The position numbers and the translations under genes are program-made. From positions 1 to 64,000 of the forward strand of contig JANSLP010000041.1 of the NCBI GenBank assembly GCA_029298735.1: a stretch of DNA of 64,000 nt, read 5' to 3'. Below the pieces are notes generated by a model. It had not been told where the DNA came from. It did not search any database and saw nothing but the letters and a program-made list of their open reading frames with translations. Positions 1 through 10,970 of the stretch are shown one piece after another. This DNA comes from Ophiostoma sp. CBS 140.51 (Eukaryota > Ascomycota > Sordariomycetes > Ophiostomatales > Ophiostomataceae). Each line of letters starts with the position of its first letter. The stretch's first letter is position 1.

Positions 1-156
1 AAATATCAACAAAATCAACAACATTTCAGGTGTGGGGGAATCGTAATAAAAACATCAACAAGTCAAGAACATGTAGGGTATGGTGACAAAGGAAAGTAAA
101 AAGTAGAAAAGGAAATGTAGAGGTGATGCTTTTGATATAACCACCACAAGAGGTGA

Positions 157-2457
157 TTACATCGTCGCTAGAGCCACCAAAAAGGCATAGTTGCTCAGCT
201 TCAGCGAGACAACCCGCTTCTTGGGGAACTCGGCATTGATAATAAGGCGCCCATCTTTGCTCAGCGTGCGCTCGCCGATGCTCTCGGACAGCTCCTCCCA
301 CTGCACATCGGGCCGCACGCGGTTGAGCTCCGAGACAATGGTGTCGCTCCAGACACCTGAGGCCTGGCCGTTTTCAAGCAGGAAAAAGGGGTTGAGTGGC
401 GGGACAGGGAACTCGAGGTCGACGTAGCGAATGCGCAAATGGTCAAGTTTTGTGAGACTCTCCAAGGAGCGCACGCCCGACAGCACAAGAGCTTCGAAGG
501 CGCGGATAAAGTTAAGGTCCGTGACACCGGACCCGGACTCGTGCCAGTGGTTAACATGGCGGCAGCAGTTCTTGACGGTCAGGTCAATCGACTTGAGGCG
601 CGTTGTGCGCGGGTCGGCGAGGCGGGCGGCATATTCGAAAAAGCTGCGGCAGACACGGCCCGTGTACGTGAGGTGCGTCAGATTGGGTGTGGCCTCGGCC
701 AGGTGCACGCAAAAGTGCACCTGGTCAATGACTTTCAAGAAATAGGGCGGGAACGAGATCTCCTGGCGGTAGTCACCCTCGAGACACAGATTGAGCGACG
801 TCAGGTTTGTGGTCGGGATGCGGGGTAGGATCGTGGCCATCGTCAAGTAGCTCTTGGACTTGGGTTTGCTGTACGCTCCCTGCCACTCGCGTAGGTTCGG
901 CAGCGCATCCATGATGTTCTGGTAGTCCTGCACGTGGCGGATCAAATTCCACTGACCCCCGCACACGAGGGTGCGTACTGTCTGGAGTACTGGGAGCTTT
1001 TGCTGGGGCAGCACGAAAGGAGCCAGCTCAGACCCGGCCAGAAACTCGGATGACGACTCGACAAGATCAGCAGGGTCTGGCGGTTCGTGAAATGTCTCGT
1101 AGGGTTCATCGGCGAAGTGCTGGACTTGCGGTGCTTTCTTACGCTCGCCGCCTTCAAGGGTCAGGACGGACAGCTCGGGGAAGGTCGTGCTGAGGACCAA
1201 AAACGCCTCTTCAAGCGAACAGTTGTTGGACGGCAGAGTATATGTCGCCGTGGAGAGGCCGTCGATGGTAACAGTTGGTAATGTTGACATCGCAGACAAG
1301 GCAGGCGGTGCCACTTTGGGCTGGAAGACGGGGAACCACAACTCGACGTGCCGCACATAGACTCGAAGGTGCGGGAACTTGGCAAAGTGGGCTATTGTGT
1401 TGAACAGGGTTATGCCAGTAGCCTTGAGCTTGACGCGGCAATACAGGCGCTTCTGGATGAGCGTACGCCAGACCCGCGTGAAACTGGCCATCTTGGTCAA
1501 CCGCTTATCAGGCCAGCTCTTGGTCATGGGCGAGACGCGGCAGTCAAAGACGTGGTCCAGGATCAGCTGCTGGATCTCCATGGGCAAGTCCTGGAGGAAG
1601 AGCTTCTGCTGTTTGGCAGGTGTAGGCTCTGCCTCCGCCTCTCCCTCGGATTGTCGGTCAATGTGGGGAGAGTACTCTAGATAGGAATTATAGTTCGGCG
1701 AAACGGGGCTGCCGAGTGACGAGGCAACAGTGGAAATGGGCGAAAGCGATGGTGTGGTGGGCATGGCAGACACCTCCAAGTCTGCGGACATATCCTGGGA
1801 CTCTGCCGCGATGGCGGACGATGCAAGTTGAAGATATTCAATGCCCGAGTCGCCCTCTCTATCAAGCGAGTCCAGATCCAACATATCCATCGAGACTGAC
1901 CGGGGACTGGCTGGCATATCCTGTTTCGTGACGGCTTTCCCAGATGCAAGATCGGAATCGTTCATATGAAGGGCCAGCCCGGCATCTAAACTCATCCCCA
2001 TGTTTATGCCCATATCCATATCGACGTCCATCGGCTCAGTGTGTTCATCGTCGTCGTAGTCCTCATCGTGTTCCATACCGTCCGGGCATCCGAGACACCG
2101 GAGATCGTCGGTTCGCTGCTCGGGTTGAGGGAACGGTGTGCTGCTTGGTCGCGTTGGTGGCACAAAGTCTTGTGTGCGGGCTTGTGGAAGTGGAGGGCTG
2201 GAGGGGCCTGGCGAGACAGGATTAGAGGCAACGGCCATGACGGGTGAGAGGTCAACGGTGGCTTGGATGGCACTGTTATGGCTGCTGGCAGCACCACCAC
2301 CAACGCCACCAGTTGCCAAGAGGCGTGCCGGTCGCGGAGCACGGGCGTCGAGAGATAAGGGTGTAGCAGGGCGGTTATTCTTATCGTCGTCGGATGCGGC
2401 GGCATGCTCCGGCGAGTGCGGCTCTGTCCGCGAGTCCATGGCTGAGGAGGAGCCCAT
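157..2457 (-). CDS. F-box-like protein with long disordered N-terminus (766 aa)
   Basis: Single uninterrupted frame. Residues 1 to about 280 are low in complexity, rich in Ser, Pro and acidic residues, with a Met/Asp stretch near residue 145 (DVDMDMGINMGMS). At about residue 285 an F-box-like helix begins (DLPMEIQQLILDHVFDC), followed by the Trp-containing second part (FTRVWRTLIQKRLYCRVKL). The remaining 430 residues contain scattered leucine-rich segments (LTSLNLCLEG, LTHLTYTGRV, LDHLRIRYVDL) as in fungal F-box/LRR-like proteins. Family knowledge suggests a substrate adaptor binding Skp1 in an SCF ubiquitin ligase, but the substrate cannot be told. ATG at 2457 is the first in frame; a second ATG lies at 2439. 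No intron is needed. The upstream region is strongly pyrimidine-rich on the coding strand, as in long fungal 5' leaders. The F-box assignment is by motif only. Confidence 0.75.
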   Translation of the reverse strand: MGSSSAMDSRTEPHSPEHAAASDDDKNNRPATPLSLDARAPRPARLLATGGVGGGAASSHNSAIQATVDLSPVMAVASNPVSPGPSSPPLPQARTQDFVPPTRPSSTPFPQPEQRTDDLRCLGCPDGMEHDEDYDDDEHTEPMDVDMDMGINMGMSLDAGLALHMNDSDLASGKAVTKQDMPASPRSVSMDMLDLDSLDREGDSGIEYLQLASSAIAAESQDMSADLEVSAMPTTPSLSPISTVASSLGSPVSPNYNSYLEYSPHIDRQSEGEAEAEPTPAKQQKLFLQDLPMEIQQLILDHVFDCRVSPMTKSWPDKRLTKMASFTRVWRTLIQKRLYCRVKLKATGITLFNTIAHFAKFPHLRVYVRHVELWFPVFQPKVAPPALSAMSTLPTVTIDGLSTATYTLPSNNCSLEEAFLVLSTTFPELSVLTLEGGERKKAPQVQHFADEPYETFHEPPDPADLVESSSEFLAGSELAPFVLPQQKLPVLQTVRTLVCGGQWNLIRHVQDYQNIMDALPNLREWQGAYSKPKSKSYLTMATILPRIPTTNLTSLNLCLEGDYRQEISFPPYFLKVIDQVHFCVHLAEATPNLTHLTYTGRVCRSFFEYAARLADPRTTRLKSIDLTVKNCCRHVNHWHESGSGVTDLNFIRAFEALVLSGVRSLESLTKLDHLRIRYVDLEFPVPPLNPFFLLENGQASGVWSDTIVSELNRVRPDVQWEELSESIGERTLSKDGRLIINAEFPKKRVVSLKLSNYAFLVALATM

Positions 2458-5231
2458 GCGCTTTGTGGGCCTGTAAGGCTGTCGAAGTTGATGAAAGTGG
2501 AAGTGGTTGCGATGGTTTTCGGAGGAGCCGGCCCTGTATCAAAGTCGTCCGTTCAACGCGGGTTGTTTGATAGCATAGCCTTCGGGTGGAGTATCGGCAA
2601 ATGGCAAGCGAGCGGGATGTCGTCGGGTAAGTATCGACCAGGCGATGACGAAAAAGAGAAAGGAATTTGGATAGTATCGTAACGAGTGCGAGAAGAAGGT
2701 GCGAAGATCAACTGCCGTCGAGGCCGGTGCGATCTAAAGCGGTGTTGGTGAGGCGTAACAACACAATTGGGCTGGGGGCAATTAGGCTTGGATTGGAAAG
2801 TGGCGGCCGTGTCAGTCGACCAACAGCCGTGAGTGGAGGAAAGCCTCGTGGAGAAGAGTACGATTGCAGGACAGACTGTGGTTGGGTTTGGCTGGTTGGG
2901 AGCTGGTCGCGTGAGACTTGGCCGGGCCGAGATTGGCTGGAGAGGAACAGGCGTTTTGTGGGTGTTTCGGTTCCAGGCGAGGCGATGGATGAGAGTTGTT
3001 GAGGGGGAAGAGTACGAGAGCCAAAGAGAGGACAGAGAAGAGGACAAGGCGTGGGGGTGATATTGACGAAGAGAGAGAAAGAAAGATGATGACGGCAAAA
3101 AGATGGGGTATAAGACAGGAAACGAGGAGAGTGAAAGTAAAAGTACCAGAAGACCGTTTCAGAGGAGGCTGAAGAGACGAAAAGAAAAAAAAAACGGGCA
3201 GAATGAGCAGAAAGGAGGGACAAAGTGTGGTAGAGTATGTGTGGCAGAATAAAACGAGGGATAGAGAAGAATGGGCAGGAAAAAACAAGGCGTCAGAGAC
3301 GGCGCAGAGACGAACGAGCGCCAAAGCAGGACTAAATGGGCGGAATGAAATGAAACGGCGGCTAGCAGACAAAGCGACGATTGCGCACGGTGTGGTTGGA
3401 CGGTAGGCGATGGTTTGTCTGTGGGCTGGTTGGCGGAGGTCACAAACCTGCGCAAGGCGGATTGAGATGAAGGCGGAAGGTTAAGGTGGAGGATTGAGAT
3501 GGATGTTTGAGGATGCAAGAGCCTGAACAAGAGACAAGGAAGGAAGCAAGGCGACACGATGGAGACGATAGTTTGTCTTGGAAGGCACGACTGGCGCTGT
3601 CCAAAGGGAAGGAATGCACACCACGCCGCCAAAAGATGACGCCTGTGGCCAGACAGAAAGAGAAAGAGGTGAAATTACAGCCTCATCTCGGCCATGACGA
3701 AAGTAGAAGGCGCAGCTCACAAGGCCTGGCGCACCACGAAAACAAGATTGGCCTCACCCTGACCACCCAAACGACGCAAACGAGTAGGAATACGTTGTAG
3801 CGATAAAGGCCCATCTGACACCTGATTCTGCGTACTTTCCGCCTATTCATTCCCTGCCATTCCTTGCCTCACGAGTCACCTCCCATCAAGTGCCTCCCTT
3901 GCTCTTTCCATATGAGACACAACACTTTCCCACTTTCCTTTACAAAAGTGACGATGAAAGAGGAAAGTGCGAAGATACATCAATGTTCCAGCCCACGACA
4001 ACGGCAAGCGCGATCCAGCAAAGCGGCCGCAGGACCCGCAAAGACCCTCATTTTCCATTAATACAGTGGACCGCGCAGGCTGTCTGGATCGCGTTAAGTG
4101 GTTTTTTAGCGTGTCACAGTATCCAAAATAACGCCTGGCCTGGGCCTGGCCTCCACACTGTAAAAAAAGGGCCCAGACAGCCCGAGTCCAGCCAAGGCAC
4201 TCCATTTTCACCGTGTAAATAAGAATTTACTATGTACGGTCTACATATTCTCACAGTCAGTTATGAATGATCACCACATCTATCCTCTGCGTATGTTCGT
4301 CTTTAGCTGATAACCCATCAATACAACACAATATGGTTCAAATCTAATCAATGTCCCCCTCATTTTCAACATTCTTATCCATTTCTTGAGAATTTCATTG
4401 TCTCCGACACCGATATTGTTATTGGGCAATGTTCAGGCCTTGTTCATTCCCCTCCGCCAATATGACAATCACGTGATGCAATTTCGTCATGATATCACCC
4501 CTTCGTTCGTGCGACTGCATCTGCCGATCCTCGATATCATAATTTCGGCCAACTGTGCCGGTGACATATCGTGAAAAGTTTAGAGCAGAGCAAAATGTGT
4601 GTCTTTAGGTCCTGGAGAGGCCGGTGAAGTAGACGGAATGCATGCCAGACACTCGATTAAATAAGAGCCTCACGATCGCATCACGAGGCAACTGTTCCCT
4701 CTGCCTGGTAAGGTCTTTTGTTTTTTGCTGTTATCTACATGTGGTTTGGTCTCTTCTAGATTTAAAATTAATTGCAGATTTTGTTTTCGATAGACCTCTT
4801 TGTTTTTGTTTAACCAAAATATATTGATGAACAGATGAAAATAATTCTTCACAATAAATAAATTGCCTCGATATGAATGTTATTTCTGCCTTTCGGTTCT
4901 CACGATACTTTCATTTTCTTTCTGTTCCAGATCCCCTACATATCTAAAAGAATCATGATCATCAAGTCCAGATTGACTTCTGCAGCCTTCATGGTAAAAA
5001 AATAAGCTTTAAATTATCATGTCTGTCCAACTGCTTTTCCGAGCATAAAGAAGAGAAATACACAAGAGGATGAACGAATGTGAAGAATTATGAAGTAGAA
5101 GAGAAAAGTGCACAAAAAAAATCAAAACCAGCAAAATACCACAAACATGCCAAACAACAAAAGAAAATGCCAACTCCATTCATCAAGCATACAACATGTA
5201 CAAGCCTCACCAGGAAACACACTACAGCATC
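2458..5231. other. Intergenic region; pyrimidine-rich leader then AT-rich sequence
   Basis: No gene is supported in these 2.8 kb. About 2460-3700 is purine-rich on the plus strand, that is CT-rich upstream of the minus-strand F-box gene, and is probably its promoter and leader. From about 4200 to 5230 the sequence is AT-rich, with short open frames that lack family resemblance or splice structure. The last part is probably the 3' region of the subtilase gene. Confidence 0.6.
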
Positions 5232-6605
5232 CTACAAATTACCATTATTGGCAATCCAGTTCGTCGTGTTGGGTCCATTGTTAAGCACCTTGGCACCCGT
5301 CAGCGAGCCCAGCTCAATGATGCGCTTCTTGACCGCCCGCGGGTCGGTAATGTCCTCGTACTTCATCAGGTACGCCGCCAGGCCCGCAACGTGCGACACC
5401 GAGACACTGGTGCCCGAAATAATGGCCAGCGCCGTTGTAGACTCGCCAATGTAGGTCGACACGACGTCGACACCCGCGGCAAAGACGGTCACTTCGGGAC
5501 CATAGTTGGCCCAGGACGGCCGCTCGTCGGTGGTCTGGTTGATGGCGCTGACGGTCACGGCGTCGGGCGCCGAGGCCGGTGAAATCAGAGAAGTGCTGTC
5601 GTCGCCATTGTTGCCGGCAGCGGCGACGACGACGACGCCCGCGTCGGTCACATGCGTCACGGCATCGTTGGCCGACTTGAGCTTGCCGCCCGTAATGGGG
5701 ATGCTGACGACGGCGCGGCCGGAAATGCCGCGCCCCGTGACGTTGGCCACGACCCAGGCCATGCCACTGATGACGTCGTTCATGGTGGCGCCGCCGTTGC
5801 TGTCCAGGACCTTGACGGCAACGAGCTCAACGTTCTTGGCAACACCATAGTTGCGACCGCCAATAATGCCCGCCGCATGGGTGCCGTGGCCCTGGTCGTC
5901 CGTGTAGACCTTGTTGTTGATGCTGGCGCCCCAGATGGCGCGTCCCTGAAAATCAGTGTGGTTGAGCTGGATGCCAGTGTCGAGCACATAGGCCGAGATG
6001 CCGTAGCCCGCAGAGTTATCGTACGTATAACCTGAGCCCGGGTCGGGCTGGGCATGGCTGATGCGCGACAGACCGGGCGGGGCATTGTTCTCGGTGGCCA
6101 CCTCGGTGGCGTGAACAGCACAGTTCTGCTCAAGGTAATCAATTTCGGGAGCATCGTAAATCTCGTTCATGACTGTAGCGTCGGCAAGGTCGAGGGTGAT
6201 GGCACGGAAGCCCTGGATGGAGATGCTGCTGACACGGGCATCCTCGTTGGCGAAAGTGGGCAGATCCAGGCTGTCAAAGTCGCTCTCTCCGCGCGCCTTG
6301 AGCTTGCGGACGAATTCCCGGCGCTCCAAATTTCTCCGGGCAATAGTGCTGGCCACCTGGGCCTGGTGAGCTTGAACAGCGACATCCGAGACGCTCGACT
6401 TGTAGACGGCAATGTAGGAGCCGACAATGGGCTCGCTGACTTCTGGGTTGAGGACCTTGTATGTCGGGACATCGGTAAAGGGGCCGCGGTCGCGCTTGTC
6501 GAGGCCTGAGTTGGAGTCGATGCTGGCGGCTTGGACGGAGAAGATGTGGGTTGACGATGCGGCGAGGAACGCCACAAGCGTGGATAGTGATGGCAGCGGT
6601 GCCAT
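5232..6605 (-). CDS. Secreted subtilisin-like serine protease (S8), divergent active site (457 aa)
   Basis: Residues 1 to about 25 form a signal peptide (hydrophobic LSTLVAFLAASS). An I9-type propeptide follows (begins near GSYIAVYKSSVSD), then an S8 proteinase K-type domain. The catalytic triad is present: Asp209 in VLDTGIQLNHTDF, His240 in GHGTHAAG, Ser400 in SGTSVSVSHVAG, with oxyanion Asn332 in AAAGNNGDD. Expected function is a vacuolar or extracellular endopeptidase of the cerevisin/proteinase K group. Oddities: the usual GTSMASPHVAG box lacks Pro and reads GTSVSVSHVAG, and the usual NMSLGG substrate-binding strand reads SIPITGG. Activity or specificity may therefore be altered. The start is ATG at 6605; a longer frame to 6662 begins with GTG and is not credible in a fungus. 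The signal peptide directly after 6605 supports this choice. Confidence 0.88.
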   Translation of the reverse strand: MAPLPSLSTLVAFLAASSTHIFSVQAASIDSNSGLDKRDRGPFTDVPTYKVLNPEVSEPIVGSYIAVYKSSVSDVAVQAHQAQVASTIARRNLERREFVRKLKARGESDFDSLDLPTFANEDARVSSISIQGFRAITLDLADATVMNEIYDAPEIDYLEQNCAVHATEVATENNAPPGLSRISHAQPDPGSGYTYDNSAGYGISAYVLDTGIQLNHTDFQGRAIWGASINNKVYTDDQGHGTHAAGIIGGRNYGVAKNVELVAVKVLDSNGGATMNDVISGMAWVVANVTGRGISGRAVVSIPITGGKLKSANDAVTHVTDAGVVVVAAAGNNGDDSTSLISPASAPDAVTVSAINQTTDERPSWANYGPEVTVFAAGVDVVSTYIGESTTALAIISGTSVSVSHVAGLAAYLMKYEDITDPRAVKKRIIELGSLTGAKVLNNGPNTTNWIANNGNL

Positions 6606-6690
6606 GTTGGGCAGTGTGTGTACGAACTCAAAGAAAAGAGAAGAAAAATTGGCAAGCAGCACCGAGTTATGGTGTTGACTTTCACGTGGG

Positions 6691-6698
6691 TATTTTAT
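6691..6698 (-). promoter_or_regulatory. Possible TATA element of the subtilase gene
   Basis: ATAAAATA reads on the minus strand about 86 nt upstream of the ATG at 6605. Position and sequence fit a TATA-like element, but AT-rich octamers are common and no start-site data exist. Confidence 0.3.
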
Positions 6699-9539
6699 GT
6701 CGTCAGTTCCAAAAGACCTCGCCGAGTGACGAAAGATTTGCCTCTCTGCTTCTTTTTGTATAAGTCGAGAAGGATTCTTGCAAAAGTGGATAGGAACTGG
6801 GACAGCACTCAGATAAAAGGAAAGCCATATGGGACAATCTTAAGACGCAATCATAAAGAAGCAAGGTGAAAGGAGGGGAGACAATTCATCTACGCCCATG
6901 ATTGAGGGTGGCGGCAATATCAAGAGATGAGCCATGCCATTCGAATGAAGAATGGCCACACGGAGATCACCCAAGAAATCCAGGCCATGCAGAAGGAGGG
7001 CCAAGATGGGCAGAGGGGCGGTTCAGACATCGGATAGTAGATGCGGCCCCAGGACAACCAAGAACAACATTAATATGCAATGGCAAAGAGCCGAGCGGGA
7101 CATTGTTTATTTTGTTCCTGGCGAGGAACAACAAGAGCATAGGTATTGTGAGAAGCCACAAGGCGCAATTAGGAAAAAGACGGAGATTGGTTGCTAACAC
7201 GAAAAGGCAAGGCGGCAGAACGGGGTGTAAGTCAGAATTGCTGATCTGGGGACGGCAAGTGTAAATTATGAAAGAACGTGCCTGTTTCTTCATATGAGGC
7301 ACGCTTTATCGCTCACGTCTTTCTCTGATATTGTCTCTCATCTCGTCATTAGTTTCTTCCGATCGTTTATGTATGGTCAGAGACAAGTGATGATGTGAGG
7401 GTGTGCTTCTTTATTTTCTGCCTTTGTGGCATCCCATCTTTGCACCAACAGACATAAAGCTTCGCGCTTTTCGCTTCATCATCTTCGAGATTTATTTGCA
7501 CTGCATGTCTGGCATAGATACACATCTTTCAGACTCTCTTCGGTCCGAGACTCTTCAAAAAGCAGACGTTCTATTGTTGTTCGCTTGTCAATAGCCACAT
7601 CGTGGACAGTGAGTGGATCAATAATATACAAGTATCCCACCCTTATTTCGCTCTGGGGATATCCAGTCCGAAGGTTCGCTCCGGAGAAAAGATACAGGGG
7701 CAAGCCACACTGATGGGTGTTCACAAAAGTATTATCTATCAAGGCTCGTACACTTCCGTTCTCTACATCTTATCGGCCTTTATCGCCACAGTTGGTCCCC
7801 ATCAACACTCGTTCCTTGCATCCAACATTGTAGATCTCGGATCCAAAATTCCTGGGGCACAGTAAACGTGGTTGGTGATTGTTCCAGGTTCTCATTTCCC
7901 TAGACCTTTTTTGGACCTCTGTTGTCAAATGGTTTGGTGATGAAATTTATTTGAACAACGGATCACAAAACAACATCGGACTCGGAAAGATGCTCCGGCG
8001 CTTGTCTGTTGGTTTGTCAATCTCGAATTCATGTGCAAATGGATACAATGATGAAATGGCCGTGTACACTCCCCATCGCTCAATTTTCTCGTGGAACATG
8101 ACTGCCGTGGAAACCAAAGAGGGGATATGACAGAAATCAAAGGCGAAATAAGCGGAGGAGATGATATGCAGGACATAGCCGCGCTGGCTAAATCATCATA
8201 CTCTGTTGTATTTTGCAAAATAGCCACACAGCAGCCATATCGTGAGAGCTCGTCGATATTAATTCAGAAGGCGGACAGACGATCCGCCGACAAGAAAGAA
8301 GCAAACAAGCTTTCACCAGTGACTGCCGAAAAATACAACATCGGCGAGTGCAACAATAGATCGAGATACGACATACAGATACCGGATGCACAACATCAGA
8401 GAAACGGTTGTGCGGCCATGCAAGAGATCCGAGTGCAGCGCCTAAATGTGTTTGTGGCACCAACAGGCCATCAATGTTCACGATAAAGACGACGCGAGGA
8501 CACAAATAAAGAAGCCGTATGAGCTGCCCGCAATTCCCGTTCATATCTGTTGGTACAAACCTATGCGTACGTGCTCACAGACGAGGATGCCCGCAAATGT
8601 GGCTGATTTCTTTTGTTTATTTGTATGTTTATTCATCTGTCTGTTGGCCGACTGCGGTAGCCAATGTCGATTTCTTCCATCTCTTTGTAGTAATTGTGCG
8701 AGTCCTGCAGGCTGTAATTTCCTTTCCACATAGAGGCTAAAAGACATACTTTCTCAAAAGAAAGTGACATAGAGGATGAACAGGAAGAAAGTGCCATTTG
8801 CCTGAAACGCCAAATTCCCACGTTCTTCTTCGATGGCCCGCTTCCGCTTCCTCGAAAGGGACGGCAAATGAAGAGCTTGGACTACAATACTGAGAGAGGC
8901 AATCACGTAAATCACATATGTCACAAAGAACAATCTAATGATGTTGATGAATGAATGTAGACATTGATATTGTTTTGCTAGAGTATGCCCACCACAGGCA
9001 GTTTGGTACGGTATGGCGTATTGAACACGCAAGGTATGGGTATCTGGAAAGACAAAAGACAAAGAAACAAGTCCACTCGCATTGGTATTGGTATGTGCGC
9101 AATTCGTCGTGGTCCCGGGAGAGATGGGCAAAAGCCCCTGAGCACCTCCCCGTTCACGCCGCACCCGGATTCCAGGCTGCATGCTGCTGTCGGCCTCTTT
9201 AATTCACACGACTTTGTTTTTGCACATCTTTGGCACAACTACAGTCACTAAGCAAAGGCTGCCCATCAAGAGCGCCCCGCACGACCGAATTGCAATTTGA
9301 CATCCGTGCTGAAAGGAAAGGGAAAGGGACAAGGAAGAGGGAAGAAAATGAAGAGATCCCCCGAGTTTAGTTCCGTTGTGTAGATTGTAGATGGGTTTAG
9401 TTTCTGTGTGTGGGATTCGGGTGTGGGGTTTTGTTTCGTAGTTTTTACCGCTGGGCATTCATTACCTCTGGGTATTGTAGGGTGATGTGTAGGAAAGTGT
9501 ACTCTTGACCTATTTGTCTGTGTGATGGTACTCGACATG

Positions 9540-9938
9540 ATTTTGTATGTGCTCGATATGAGCTGTGCTTTGGGGCCAACTCGACATGAGTATTTGACCT
9601 GCCAGTAAGACCGTGTTTCTTGTATGCCACAGACAGTGGACTTTTTGTAGTTTTGTAGATTGCCAGTGACCGACTCGATGTGAGTTCATGGTCTGCCAGT
9701 ATGGTAATGTATGCCATCACACGATGGACTTGTTTGTATGCCAGCTCGACGTGAGCGTATGTAATGTATGTTATTCCAGCTTGGTGTGAGCAACTCGTGT
9801 TGAGCTTTATTTTGTTTTTGTGACAGCTCGACATGAGCTTTTGCCTGCCAACTCGTAAAGAGCTTTGTATGTTTGTATGCCATGCAACGATGGGTTTCGT
9901 ATGTTTGTGTGCCATGCAATGTTAGGCTTTTTGTTATG
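9540..9938. repeat. Degenerate dispersed motif CTCGAYRTGAG, at least seven copies
   Basis: A near-palindromic core resembling CTCGACATGAG recurs at about 9551, 9591, 9672, 9742, 9780, 9825 and 9851, at irregular spacings of 25-80 bp. It is often followed by TTTG or GCCTGCCAG. Copies differ by one to four substitutions. This looks like an old, decayed tandem array adjoining the clearer 47-50 bp array on its right. Confidence 0.55.
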
Positions 9939-10332
9939 GGTTTCTAGTCCACTCTTGGGCTTGATTAACCGTCTCGATGAAGGGGTTTCTAGTCCGCCCT
10001 TTTCGATGAGCTTGTTTAACCAGCCTGTCTGCAATGGTAGTCATTGACCAGCCCATGATGGGCCTTGTTGGTCGACTTGTATTTTCAGTTTGCCGGATAA
10101 TTGTGTACTTGTTTGTCTGTTTGCCATGTCATGATTGGCTTGTGATGAGCTTTCTGGTCCACTCGATGGGATTGTTCGACCGACTCGTAGAGAGCATCTT
10201 AGTCTACCCGTTGATGAGCTTGATTGACCGACTCGCAAAAGGTTTTCTTGGTCCACTCTGTTGAGCTTGATTGACGTGCATGATGAGTATTGTTCGTCCA
10301 CTCTTTGTTGAGCTTGATTGACCTGCCAGTGA
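9939..10332. repeat. Imperfect tandem array, period about 47-50 bp
   Basis: The core GAGCTTGATTGACC recurs at 10216, 10263 and 10310 (exact 47-bp steps). Variant copies lie at 9958, 10008, about 10058 and 10168. Each is preceded by a GGTCCACTC or GTCCGCCC-like segment and followed by a GACTCG or CCAGCCTG-like segment. The unit length is not a multiple of three and both strands lack a convincing gene, so this is a non-coding minisatellite. The moderate open frames on the minus strand here are by-products of the periodicity. Confidence 0.7.
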
Positions 10333-10970
10333 CATCTTCTGTGTTCAGCTGTGTAGCCATGATTGTACTGTGCCTGTAGACTGTGCCTGTTGACTGTGTC
10401 TGTATAGACGGTGTTTGCCGGTTGTTCCTGTAGACAATATTTGGTAAGTTCTGCCATTTTGGGCTTTGTGTTTTGTGTTCACCGTGCAAGGTATGTTGGG
10501 TCCCCGAGGGGGTAATGGAAAATTGTGTTGTATTAAAAAAGTAATGATATCGTGGCCGTCCTGATGGCCCATTTTCCCATTTGGGGGGTTTTGGTAGAGA
10601 GAGAAAAATTGCGCTGCGCAAAAAAAGGGAAACACAAAAAGCAGGAATATGTCACAAGAAAATTAAGGCCGTCTTCCCAGCAGTGCGCCTTCTCCGTGTT
10701 GTTCTGTCGGGGATATGCGGTGGCCTTGGTGAGATGAAATGGGGTGATGATGCGAGGTAGAAAGATAAGAGAGAGGTCATCAAGACAGTATGGGAACGGA
10801 GCGAGTGTGGTTGATAACAAACAGAATAGGAAGAGAGGCAACTGCTGGGGAGATGGACGGGTTCATGTCAAAGTGTAGATCATGAGAATTGAAACGCAAA
10901 ATGGGGGAAATGGAGAGAAAATCATGTCCGCTGGGTGGAAGAAACGAAAACAAAGTCGAGAGAAAGCACC

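Larger units (their letters stand above)
6606..10970. other. Long intergenic region with a degenerate minisatellite
   Basis: These 4.4 kb between the subtilase start and the ERG9 stop contain no frame I can support as a gene. About 6606-6900 is the subtilase promoter side. 9540-10332 holds degenerate repeats, listed separately. About 10480-10970 is probably the ERG9 3' untranslated and downstream region. In 7000-9500 I see only short overlapping frames on both strands. Confidence 0.6.
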
